Assembly: GCA_034436235.1 (NCBI GenBank)
Contig: DAOTWB010000203.1
Span: 1-21,558 of the forward strand
DNA length: 21,558 nt
Direction of reading: 5' to 3'
Source of the DNA: CP2-2F sp034436235
Lineage (GTDB): Bacteria > Chloroflexota > Anaerolineae > Aggregatilineales > UBA2796
Within the stretch, counting starts at the first letter, position 1; every line of letters starts with the position of its first letter. Made by a program: the position numbers and the translations under genes. The notes under the pieces were generated by a model that was not told the DNA's origin, did no database searches, and saw nothing but the letters and a program-made list of their open reading frames with translations. Positions 14,028 to 21,154 of the stretch are shown piece after piece.

Positions 14028-15557
14028 TCACTTTGCTGTAAATTGGCGCTCGCTCGCCGCTTCAGGCTTAACACGATAGATTTTATACTCGCCAATTCTT
14101 CCCACTTCTTCCAGCGGATCGTTTTCGCTCAGCACAGGCGTAGCATTCAAGTGTTCATAGAAATCAACCCAATATGAACTGATGCCTCTTAAATCTGAGA
14201 TGATCTCGCCTTTTGGACAGGTCAACAGAAGATCGCCGTGCGCTGCCATTTCAGGCAAGGCGCGCTCTGGCGGCGCAAAGCGCTGCGAGTTGAAGGTTAA
14301 TCCTGTGAAGGGAAGACGCACATCAAACTGAGCGAAGATCATCAAATCTGTACACATTGTGCGAATGGTTGCATCTCGGTAACCATTCTCGTGCTTCCAA
14401 AAGTGTATATCGCCTGCGAGTTGCTTGATTGCCACTGCTCGCGCATCGCTCTGGAACGCCATCGGAGCAGGTAAAGTTCCCACAGTGCCTGCTGCTATAA
14501 GCACATATAGGACAAGTGCAATTAACACTACAGAAAACAACCTTTTGTATTGATATAAGTTGTGTATAGCAAGACTATAAGCAATGGCAAGGTAAGGCAA
14601 AACGTGGAAAGCGTAGCGAGCATCCGGCTGAGGCGTCGCAAAAGCTACATAAACGCCTGCTACAGCTATTGGAATGCTCAGAAAAGCTATGGCTCGAATT
14701 GCGCTCGCTTTATCTCTGCGCGTTTTTTTCTTCAAAGCTGCGATATATGAATAGGCGCTCGTAAAAATTACTATCCAGTCTAGCGCATTAAAAGTTTGGG
14801 CTAGATTTTGCACCCAACTCGCAAGTTTATGAGCTGTTGTATAACGCCAAGTATTTGTAATACCGCCTAGATCGTCAGCGCCGCTCAAAAACCAGACGGC
14901 ATAGGTCATCCACAGCAGCCCGACGATAAATCCAATGAAAAGCGCCTGTCGAGCCAACGCCTGAAAGCCATGCGCGCGCTTGTAGAATATCGCCGCAACC
15001 AGCAAGATGAGCGCTCCGTAAACATAAGATTCGAATCGAATATATGGCGATACGCCTACTAGAATAGCTAGAACAACTGCCCAAACTCGACGCGTCGTCC
15101 TGACGAGCAAAGTTGCGACGATCACCATCCAAGTCACAGCCGCCATGAAGAGCAAATCGGCATTGAACATCCGAACGTGATAGAGCAACTTGCCGTTGAG
15201 CATGAAGATGAAAACGCTCAACAGGGCAACAGCGCGGCTGAAAAATAATCTGCCGATCAGATATATGCCAAAAGCCATGAAGAGCAGGATGATCGCGTTG
15301 GCGATCATCCCTGAGACAGGCAAATCGTAGACAAGCCCGTTGATCACGCCTACCAAAAGCGGATAGGCAAGCGTGTAGAAAGATAGATTATCAATTACGC
15401 CGTGTGTGTGCTGCCAAGCGCGGCTGAGATACCACCAGCCGTCCTTGTACTGCAGTGTATCGCCAAATTCGACTCGTAACAGGCTTGCCACAACCACAAA
15501 CGCAAATAGTGCAAAGACGAAGACTGCATCAACTACGTCTCGACGTGAGAGTCGCAT
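14028..15557 (-). CDS. Polytopic membrane glycosyltransferase, GT-C/GT39-like
   Basis: A 509-residue protein with about ten to eleven membrane helices over residues 10-380 and a soluble C-terminal domain of about 130 residues with two Cys. The layout matches GT-C glycosyltransferases that use polyprenyl-phosphate sugars (ArnT/PMT/GT39-like): after the first helix an external loop carries Asp33 and Asp39 (FGDTLQYKDGWWYLSRAW), where these enzymes keep a catalytic Asp. Later landmarks are FMLNGKLLYHVRMFNADLL and PQPDARYAFHVLPYLAIAYS, a family-like 'RY' helix start. AAGGG precedes ATG 15557. The gene is markedly more AT-rich and uses different codons from its neighbours, and is flanked by 54- and 55-base gaps, suggesting separate acquisition. 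Donor and acceptor are unknown. Confidence 0.8.
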   Translation of the reverse strand: MRLSRRDVVDAVFVFALFAFVVVASLLRVEFGDTLQYKDGWWYLSRAWQHTHGVIDNLSFYTLAYPLLVGVINGLVYDLPVSGMIANAIILLFMAFGIYLIGRLFFSRAVALLSVFIFMLNGKLLYHVRMFNADLLFMAAVTWMVIVATLLVRTTRRVWAVVLAILVGVSPYIRFESYVYGALILLVAAIFYKRAHGFQALARQALFIGFIVGLLWMTYAVWFLSGADDLGGITNTWRYTTAHKLASWVQNLAQTFNALDWIVIFTSAYSYIAALKKKTRRDKASAIRAIAFLSIPIAVAGVYVAFATPQPDARYAFHVLPYLAIAYSLAIHNLYQYKRLFSVVLIALVLYVLIAAGTVGTLPAPMAFQSDARAVAIKQLAGDIHFWKHENGYRDATIRTMCTDLMIFAQFDVRLPFTGLTFNSQRFAPPERALPEMAAHGDLLLTCPKGEIISDLRGISSYWVDFYEHLNATPVLSENDPLEEVGRIGEYKIYRVKPEAASERQFTAK

Positions 15558-15603
15558 TGTTCCCTTTTGTCGTCCTGAGGAACTTCTGAGTGTTCAGCCT
15601 ACG

Positions 15604-15633
15604 ATAATATCATCACTCACGGCTTGGCAGCAA
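15604..15633 (-). promoter_or_regulatory. Possible internal promoter for the GT-C-type gene
   Basis: On the minus strand TTGCTG (15628-15633) and TATTAT (15604-15609) are separated by 18 bases and lie about 46 bases before ATG 15557, partly inside the end of the SGNH gene. The match is modest (three and five of six). It would let the AT-rich gene be expressed independently of the upstream lipoprotein and SGNH genes. Confidence 0.3.
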
Positions 15634-16785
15634 CTTTTCACGGTCGAGATATTCAGCGACGAGCTGCGCCAATACCCGATTGCCGCTCGCGTCTAAGTGC
15701 GAGTCGAAACTGTAGAAGACGCGCTCGCCGCGCGCGACGGCGTCGCGCAGCGCAGGCAGTGCGTCAAGGTGATGGTAGCCTTCGGCTGCCAAGTGCGCGA
15801 TGATAGCGCGCCGTCCTTCGCCAATGGACTCGATGTACTCCGCGCCGAGCGTCGCGCTCAGCGCCGCGCTATAGGCTTCTTCTTTGGTCGGCAGCAGCAC
15901 GATCAGCAGCTCAGCGCCGATTTCATCGCGCAAAAAGCGCCGCGCGCTGTCAAAAATCTCCAGCGTGCGCGCCAAGCCATAGCGATTCGCCGACCAAGCC
16001 AGCGAGTCGGCGTGCGGATATTCCGTCGTGCGGATCAGCAGCGGACGGTCACTCACAAACACGGTCTGATAGTGCTGATAAGGCGTCAGGACAGTTGGCG
16101 GCGTCAGCGCGACGTAGATCAGGTGCGCCACTGCCGAAAATTGCCCTAGACCGACAGGCTCAAGGTCAGGATTGAGCGGCGGCGGCGTCTCCAGCGGCTC
16201 AGTCTTGCCTTGCAACAGGTCAAGGTCATAAACATCTTTCAGATCGTTTGGAAACCATGTCCAAATGACCAAGCGCGGCTTAGTCGGCGGCACGATTTGT
16301 TGCATCAGCGCGAACTGACCAGCAGTGCCTGTGCCTGGCACCGCCGCATTGAACCAATTGCCATAGCGCTGCGCCAGCTGCGTCACCCAACAATCGGCAT
16401 AGTCTGTCCAGCAGAAAGTGAACGAATCGCCGAAGGTCATCACGTCCAGCGGATAACGCGCAGGCGCGCTGCGAAAGCCAACTTCATGACCGTCCCAAAC
16501 GCTGATCGTATCCACCTGAAAGCGCGCGTCGCTCCAACGGACGGGATAATCTCGCAAGCCGACAGGCAGGCGCACCTGAATTGTGCGATCCAAGATGAAC
16601 GGAAAGGCAGGCACAATGCGCTCATCCGACCATGGCACGCGCCGCACGCCTTGCAACTCAGCCTGAATGCGCGGCGGCAAGAACTCAAAGCCAAGCCGCA
16701 AGGCGACTTCGGCGATCAGCCATGCCAGCAACACGCCAAAGCCGATCAACGCGAGGCGGCGCAGCGCTTTAGAGCCTTGTCTCAT
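15613..16785 (-). CDS. Membrane-anchored SGNH/GDSL hydrolase (copy 2)
   Basis: A 390-residue protein with a hydrophobic N-terminal helix (about 11-30) and an extracytoplasmic SGNH hydrolase domain. Block I is FGDSFTFCW with Ser121, block III is WFPNDLKD, and block V is SFDSHLDASG with Asp361 and His363. Compared with copy 1 it has about 40 extra residues between the membrane helix and block I (LDRTIQVRLPVGLRDY region). The ORF is open to 16848, but ATG 16785 starts seven bases after the upstream lipoprotein stop and places the basic residues and helix correctly (MRQGSKALRRLALIGFG), so I prefer it. The Shine-Dalgarno is poor; expression may depend on coupling to the lipoprotein gene. Likely role: ester hydrolysis on a surface glycan or lipid, inferred from fold and location. 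Confidence 0.9.
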   Translation of the reverse strand: MRQGSKALRRLALIGFGVLLAWLIAEVALRLGFEFLPPRIQAELQGVRRVPWSDERIVPAFPFILDRTIQVRLPVGLRDYPVRWSDARFQVDTISVWDGHEVGFRSAPARYPLDVMTFGDSFTFCWTDYADCWVTQLAQRYGNWFNAAVPGTGTAGQFALMQQIVPPTKPRLVIWTWFPNDLKDVYDLDLLQGKTEPLETPPPLNPDLEPVGLGQFSAVAHLIYVALTPPTVLTPYQHYQTVFVSDRPLLIRTTEYPHADSLAWSANRYGLARTLEIFDSARRFLRDEIGAELLIVLLPTKEEAYSAALSATLGAEYIESIGEGRRAIIAHLAAEGYHHLDALPALRDAVARGERVFYSFDSHLDASGNRVLAQLVAEYLDREKLLPSRE

Positions 16786-16792
16786 GGATGCT

Positions 16793-17578
16793 TCAATCGT
16801 CCTTTGCACAGCGGAAGCCGATCCGCCAATCGCGTTCATCAGCGGCAAGGCGGAAGCGCATCACAGCGCTTGTGCCATAGTCCACATAGCTCAGCCAACC
16901 GCCGCGAAAGACTCGCGGCAAGGTCGTGTTGTTCGCATCCTCGCGTCCGTCGTCAGCGCGATACGGATACGGCATGTACAGGCTGCTCACCCATTCCCAC
17001 ATGTTGCCGCTCATATCTTCCGCGCCAACCCACGATGCGCCCTTCGGAAAACTGCCCACAGGCGAAGGCTCAAGCTGCCGCTGATCGAAGTTCAAGCGAT
17101 CAGGCATCAGGATATTGCCCCAAGGATAGATCAGACCGTCTGGTCCGCGCGCAGCGTATTCCCATTCCGCCTCTGTTGGCAGGCGCCCGCCGCGCGCCGC
17201 GCAAAAATCGCGCGCCTCGAACCACGTCAGGTTGCCGCGCGGCACGTTCGCGCCGCCATAGCCGCCTTCAGAGCCATATTGTGCATTGGTCACCTCAAAA
17301 CGGTCAAGCCAGAAAGCGCGCGTGATGCACACCTCAGTCACAGGACGCTCATCGCGCCGTCCGCCTTCCATGCCCATCTTGAAGCAACCGCGCGGCACGC
17401 GCACCATCTGATAGCCATCGAAAGTCTGGATCACAGGTCGCCAATCGGCGTTGCGTCTTATGAAATCGCTCGGCAGCGGCGTCTGAGTCGCTTGTGTGGC
17501 AGGCGCGGCACACGCGCTCACGCCCAAGCTCAGCAGCGCCGCCGCCACGAGCCGTCTCCAGAGCGTTTTTCTCCACAT
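16793..17578 (-). CDS. Lipoprotein with FGE-sulfatase (SUMF1-fold) domain
   Basis: A 261-residue exported lipoprotein: basic N-terminus, hydrophobic stretch and lipobox VSAC with Cys23, then a single formylglycine-generating-enzyme-like domain (PF03781 type). Signatures in order: VRVPRGCFKMGMEGG, TRAFWLDRFEVTNAQY, FEARDFCAARGGRLPTEAEW, EYAARGPDGLIYPWGN, DMSGNMWEWVSS, RVFRGGWL and RIGFRC. True formylglycine-generating enzymes carry a Cys pair after the RGG motif, which binds copper; here that stretch (RGGWLSYVDYGTSAVMRFR) has no Cys. It is therefore probably not a sulfatase activator but one of the many FGE-fold surface proteins of unknown activity. It heads the minus-strand run with the SGNH and GT-C-type genes. 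The Shine-Dalgarno GGAG lies four bases from ATG 17578, unusually close. Confidence 0.9.
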   Translation of the reverse strand: MWRKTLWRRLVAAALLSLGVSACAAPATQATQTPLPSDFIRRNADWRPVIQTFDGYQMVRVPRGCFKMGMEGGRRDERPVTEVCITRAFWLDRFEVTNAQYGSEGGYGGANVPRGNLTWFEARDFCAARGGRLPTEAEWEYAARGPDGLIYPWGNILMPDRLNFDQRQLEPSPVGSFPKGASWVGAEDMSGNMWEWVSSLYMPYPYRADDGREDANNTTLPRVFRGGWLSYVDYGTSAVMRFRLAADERDWRIGFRCAKDD

Positions 17579-17586
17579 AGCGCTCC

Positions 17587-17614
17587 ATTATAACGCCCTA
17601 TATGAATTTTTCAC
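17587..17614 (-). promoter_or_regulatory. Promoter candidate hard against the FGE lipoprotein start
   Basis: On the minus strand GTGAAA (17609-17614; four of six to TTGACA) and a perfect TATAAT (17587-17592) are separated by 16 bases. The -10 box ends only eight bases before ATG 17578, so a transcript from it would have almost no leader and would lose most of the GGAG Shine-Dalgarno. Either the message is leaderless or the match is fortuitous. Confidence 0.35.
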
Positions 17615-17654
17615 GAAGTCAGCGGTCCGTTTTTTCGCAGACCGTCCATTTTCG

Positions 17655-17663
17655 TGCTAAGAT
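17655..17663 (+). promoter_or_regulatory. Extended -10 promoter candidate for the phosphoesterase
   Basis: TGCTAAGAT: TG-N followed by TAAGAT, 52 bases before ATG 17716. No good -35 box. An inverted repeat CGGTC (17623-17627) / GACCG (17640-17644) lies where a -35 region or operator would be. It would serve the phosphoesterase and the SbcC-like gene. Confidence 0.4.
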
Positions 17664-17715
17664 ACCTCACAAGTCAGGTGCTGCACCAAATCTTCGCTTG
17701 GAACGTAGGCAAACT

Positions 17716-18447
17716 ATGCGGATTTTGATCATTTCCGATATTCACGCCAACTTGGCGGCTTTCGAGAGCGTCCTCACCGATGCTAAAGGCGAGTGGGACT
17801 ATGTGTGGTGCTTAGGCGATGTGGTCGGCTATGGACCTGATCCCAACGAGTGCTGCGAGCTGCTCAAGACCTTGCCGCACTTATGCTTGGCAGGCAACCA
17901 TGACTGGGCAGCGCTGAACCGATTGGACATCCGCACCTTCAACGCTGATGCGCGCAAGGTCGTCCTCTGGACACAAGAGACGCTCAAGCCTGAGAACATC
18001 GCTTATCTAGACGCCTTGCCCACCACTTTCGTGCTAGGGCAGTACACATTGGCGCACGGCAGCCCGCGCGAGCCTGTCTGGGAATACATCCTCGATCCGA
18101 TCATCGCCGCCTTGAATTTCCCGCACTTCGAGACGCCTTACTGCTTCGTCGGACACACGCACACGCCCGTGATCTACAAACAGCTCTCCGAGCGCGGCGA
18201 TACCGATGCTCAGCAGCCCGTCTACCGTCAACCTGCCCCGCTGAACGGACACCGCCTGATCATCAATCCGGGCAGCGTCGGTCAGCCGCGCGACGCCAAT
18301 CCCGACGCTTCCTACGCCATTCTCGAGGTTGAGAAGCACATCCTTGAGTATCGGCGCGTGCCATATCCGATCCACCTCACGCAAGAGCGAATGCGCCGCG
18401 CCGAGATGCCCGAGCGCCTGATCGCGCGCCTTGAGCATGGTTGGTAG
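17716..18447 (+). CDS. Calcineurin-like metallophosphoesterase (YfcE/MJ0936 type)
   Basis: A 243-residue cytosolic di-metal phosphoesterase. All family motifs are present: SDIHAN with Asp8 and His10, LGDVVGYGPDP with Asp35, AGNHDWA with Asn61-His62-Asp63, LAHGSP with His114, FVGHTHTP with His147 and His149, then INPGSVGQPRD. The GDVVGYGPDP and NPGSVGQPRD forms fit the small YfcE/MJ0936 phosphodiesterase group. An in-frame ORF begins at 17602, but the protein clearly starts at MRILIISDIHAN (ATG 17716), and the earlier residues would cover the promoter. The gene ends 15 bases before an SbcC-like gene, the place where SbcD (Mre11) is usually found; it is shorter than typical SbcD and lacks a recognisable capping domain. 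A role in cyclic-nucleotide or nucleic-acid phosphodiester cleavage is open. Confidence 0.92.
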   Translation: MRILIISDIHANLAAFESVLTDAKGEWDYVWCLGDVVGYGPDPNECCELLKTLPHLCLAGNHDWAALNRLDIRTFNADARKVVLWTQETLKPENIAYLDALPTTFVLGQYTLAHGSPREPVWEYILDPIIAALNFPHFETPYCFVGHTHTPVIYKQLSERGDTDAQQPVYRQPAPLNGHRLIINPGSVGQPRDANPDASYAILEVEKHILEYRRVPYPIHLTQERMRRAEMPERLIARLEHGW

Positions 18448-18462
18448 CGCGCTGAGCTGCTC

Positions 18463-21036
18463 ATGCGTCCGCTGGAGCTGATCATCAAAAACTTCCTCGC
18501 CTACCGCGATCAGGTCAGGCTCTCGCTGGACGGCGTCCACGTCGCCTGCCTGACAGGCGCCAACGGCGCAGGCAAGTCATCTTTGCTGGACGCCATCACA
18601 TGGGCGCTCTGGGGAAAAGCGCGCGCCAGCGATAAAGATCAGCTCCTGCACATCGGTCAGCACGAGATGTTCGTCGCGCTCACCTTCGAGCAAAGCGGAC
18701 AGCGCTATCAAGTGCAGCGCCTGTACACCAAAAGCGGCAGGACGAGCAAACAATCCGTCCTTTTGCGCGTCTACGATCCGACAAGCGAGCAATGGCTGCC
18801 CATCAATGAACACGCGCACGTCCGCGATATAGATGAAGAGATCAAGCGGCGCGTCGGCTTGGACTACGAGACCTTCGTCCATTCTGCCTTCTTGCAACAA
18901 GGCAAAGCCGATGCCTTCGCCACGCAGACTGCCGCGCGCCGCAAGGAAATTCTGGCTGAAATTCTCGGTCTGACGCACTGGGAAGCCTACGAAGCCTGCG
19001 CCAAAGAGCGCGCCCGTGAGTGCGCCGCGCTGCGCGCAGAAGGTCAGCGCGAGATCGAGCGCCTTGAGGCGGAATTGGCGCAGGCGCCTGCCCTGCAGGG
19101 ACAAGCGGACGCCTTGCGTCAACAGCTTGACCAAGCGCGCGACGACCTCGACCGCGCCGAAGACGCCTACCGCGCCTTGAGCAACCTGCCCGATCAATTG
19201 GCTGCCGCGCAGCGCGAACACAAAAGCGTATTAGAGAACGTCCAAGCGCTCAAAAGCGACCTCGCTGCGCTAACGCGCGAACTTGCCGAGCTGCAGCGCG
19301 AATCTGCCCAGTGCGACGCCTTGATCGCGCAGCGCGCCCAGATCGAGCGCGCCGAAGCGCAGCGCCAACAGCTTGAGTCCGCAGTGACAGCGCTTGATTC
19401 GGTCGCCCGCGAATTCGCGCGCCTTGAGAGCGCCTATCGCGCCGCCGAAGCCGAATTCGAGCGGACGCGCGAGCGCTTGCGCGCGCAATGCGAAGCGCTT
19501 GAGCGCCAGATCGCGCTCCTTGAGCGAGACGCCGCACAGCGCGACTCGCTTCACAGGCAGCGCGCCCAAGCGCAGGCTGAACTGACCGCGCTAGAGCAGC
19601 AAAAAGCGCAGCAGCAAGCCCTGCGCGAGCAGATCGCGCAGCTCGGTGAAGCGCGCGCCGCGCACGAAGCTAGGAACGCGCAAGTTGAGAGCGAAGGCAA
19701 GCAGCTGCGCAGCCGCCGCGACGTGCTGCAAGCCGCGCAAACTGCCTTGTGTCCTGTCTGCAACACGCCGCTCTCGCCCGAGAAGCGCGCCGCGCTCATC
19801 GCTGAGTACGATGAGCAGATTGAAGCGCTGCGCAGAGCGTACCGCGAGACTGAACAATTCATTAAAGTTACTGATAGGCAGATCGAGCAACTTAAAAAAC
19901 AAGCTGAGTCAGCTGAAAGTGCGCTCAAACGTCAGGAAGCGGCGCTCAGCAAGCAGCTCGGCACGCTTGAAGCGAGTCTGCGCGCCGTTGAGAACGCCAT
20001 CGAGCGCGCTGCTCAGTTGCGCGCCGAACGCGCCGCCTTGCAAGCGCAGCTCGATTCGGAATCGTTCGCCGAGTCGGCGCGCCAGCGCATGGCGGAATGC
20101 GAGCGGCAAGCCGAGGCGCTCAATTACGATCCTGAGAAGCACGACGCGCTGCGCCAAGAGCTGATGGCGCTGCAAGAGACGCGCTTGAGCGCTGAGCGGC
20201 TCAGGCAAGCGCTTGAAAAATCGCCTGCTTTGCAGCGGCGCATCACTGAGAAACAGCGCCAAGCCGAGCAGAAACAAGCGCGCGCCGCCGAGCTGGAAGC
20301 ATCTTTGCCGGCGCTGGAAGCGCGCATGGCTGAGCTTGCCGCGCTCGCGCAGCAGGCGCAGCAGCTGCGCGCCGAGCGCGATCGGCTGCGCGCGACTTAC
20401 AACGCGCTGACCGAGAGCTATGCATCGCTCAGGAGCAAGCTGGAGAACTTGGCGAGCATCCGCGAGCGCCTGCGCGCGCTGCGCGAGCAGCTGACCGAGC
20501 TGAACACGCAAGAGCGGCTCTATCAAGAGCTGCAGAGCGCCTTCGGCAAGAAAGGCGTGCCTGCCATGCTGATCGAAGCCGCCATTCCCGAGCTAGAGAT
20601 GCTGGCGAACGATCTGTTAGCGCGCATGAGCGACGGTCGGATGCACTTGCGCTTCGAGACTCAGCGCGGCAAAAAGAGCGGCGAAGGCGTGATCGAGACG
20701 CTCGATATCCTGATCAGCGATGAGCTAGGGCAGCGCGATTACGCGCTCTACAGCGGCGGCGAGAGCTTCCGCATCAATTTTGCGCTGCGCGTGGCGCTCA
20801 GCCAGTTTTTGGCGCGGCGCGCAGGCGCGCAACTGCGCACGTTGGTCATAGATGAAGGCTTCGGCTCGCAAGACGCGGTCGGACGCGAGCGGCTGATCGA
20901 GGCGATCAACGCAGTGCAGGATCGCTTCGATCTGATCCTCGTCGTGACGCACATCGAAGAGCTGCGCGACGCCTTCCCGACTCACATCGAAGTGCGCAAG
21001 CTGCCCAGCGGCGGCGCTGCGCTCACTGTGCGCTAA
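18463..21036 (+). CDS. sbcC: SbcC/Rad50-type DNA repair ATPase
   Basis: An 857-residue SMC-like ATPase of the SbcC/Rad50 family, which with an Mre11/SbcD nuclease processes DNA ends and hairpins. N-terminal ATPase half: LELIIKNFLAYRD, Walker A GANGAGKS at residues 32-39, Q-loop HSAFLQQGKADAF. Two long Ala/Glu/Gln/Arg-rich coiled-coil arms (about 180-425 and 435-690) flank the zinc hook CPVC at 430-433. C-terminal half: FGKKGVPAMLIEAAIPELE, signature YSGGESFRINFALR near 762-775, and Walker B LVIDEGFG with Asp797-Glu798. All ATPase motifs are intact. It is somewhat shorter than the E. coli protein (1048 residues), mainly in the arms. The Shine-Dalgarno is weak, so translation may be coupled to the phosphoesterase 15 bases upstream. 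Confidence 0.95.
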   Translation: MRPLELIIKNFLAYRDQVRLSLDGVHVACLTGANGAGKSSLLDAITWALWGKARASDKDQLLHIGQHEMFVALTFEQSGQRYQVQRLYTKSGRTSKQSVLLRVYDPTSEQWLPINEHAHVRDIDEEIKRRVGLDYETFVHSAFLQQGKADAFATQTAARRKEILAEILGLTHWEAYEACAKERARECAALRAEGQREIERLEAELAQAPALQGQADALRQQLDQARDDLDRAEDAYRALSNLPDQLAAAQREHKSVLENVQALKSDLAALTRELAELQRESAQCDALIAQRAQIERAEAQRQQLESAVTALDSVAREFARLESAYRAAEAEFERTRERLRAQCEALERQIALLERDAAQRDSLHRQRAQAQAELTALEQQKAQQQALREQIAQLGEARAAHEARNAQVESEGKQLRSRRDVLQAAQTALCPVCNTPLSPEKRAALIAEYDEQIEALRRAYRETEQFIKVTDRQIEQLKKQAESAESALKRQEAALSKQLGTLEASLRAVENAIERAAQLRAERAALQAQLDSESFAESARQRMAECERQAEALNYDPEKHDALRQELMALQETRLSAERLRQALEKSPALQRRITEKQRQAEQKQARAAELEASLPALEARMAELAALAQQAQQLRAERDRLRATYNALTESYASLRSKLENLASIRERLRALREQLTELNTQERLYQELQSAFGKKGVPAMLIEAAIPELEMLANDLLARMSDGRMHLRFETQRGKKSGEGVIETLDILISDELGQRDYALYSGGESFRINFALRVALSQFLARRAGAQLRTLVIDEGFGSQDAVGRERLIEAINAVQDRFDLILVVTHIEELRDAFPTHIEVRKLPSGGAALTVR

Positions 21037-21048
21037 CGGTGACGCACG

Positions 21049-21078
21049 TTGAAATGCATCTGAAAATTGTGGTACATT
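21049..21078 (+). promoter_or_regulatory. Sigma-70-like promoter candidate for the last gene
   Basis: TTGAAA (21049-21054; five of six) and TACATT (21073-21078; four of six) with an 18-base spacer; TGG directly precedes TACATT, giving an extended -10. It lies in the 118-base gap after sbcC, 76 bases before ATG 21155, leaving a leader of about 70 bases. Confidence 0.5.
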
Positions 21079-21154
21079 GCATGTGGCGTGCGCATGAGCA
21101 TTGCGCTGAAGGACGAACGCCGATAAGCAATTCAGATGTAAGGAGCTACGAGCA

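Noticed and set aside
13986..15590. TTCTGAG on both sides of the AT-rich GT-C-type gene (13986-13992 and 15584-15590), as target-site duplication
   Set aside because: Seven bases is short, the copies are not at equivalent distances from the gene ends, and no terminal inverted repeats or transposase are present.
16210..17325. Plus-strand open frame of 371 codons opposite the SGNH and FGE genes
   Set aside because: It crosses the junction of two real genes and has no recognisable domain; it is a shadow of the minus-strand coding frames.
17602..17715. N-terminal extension of the phosphoesterase (38 codons)
   Set aside because: The family starts directly with the beta strand before SDIHAN. The extension is unrelated in character and would cover the promoter candidate.
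17716..18447. Calling the phosphoesterase SbcD
   Set aside because: Too short, and its motif forms (GDVVGYGPDP, NPGSVGQPRD) fit the YfcE/MJ0936 group. Position next to sbcC alone is not enough.
21028..21047. GTGCG / CGCAC inverted repeat at the end of sbcC, as a terminator
   Set aside because: A five-base stem with a ten-base loop and no T-tract; too weak.
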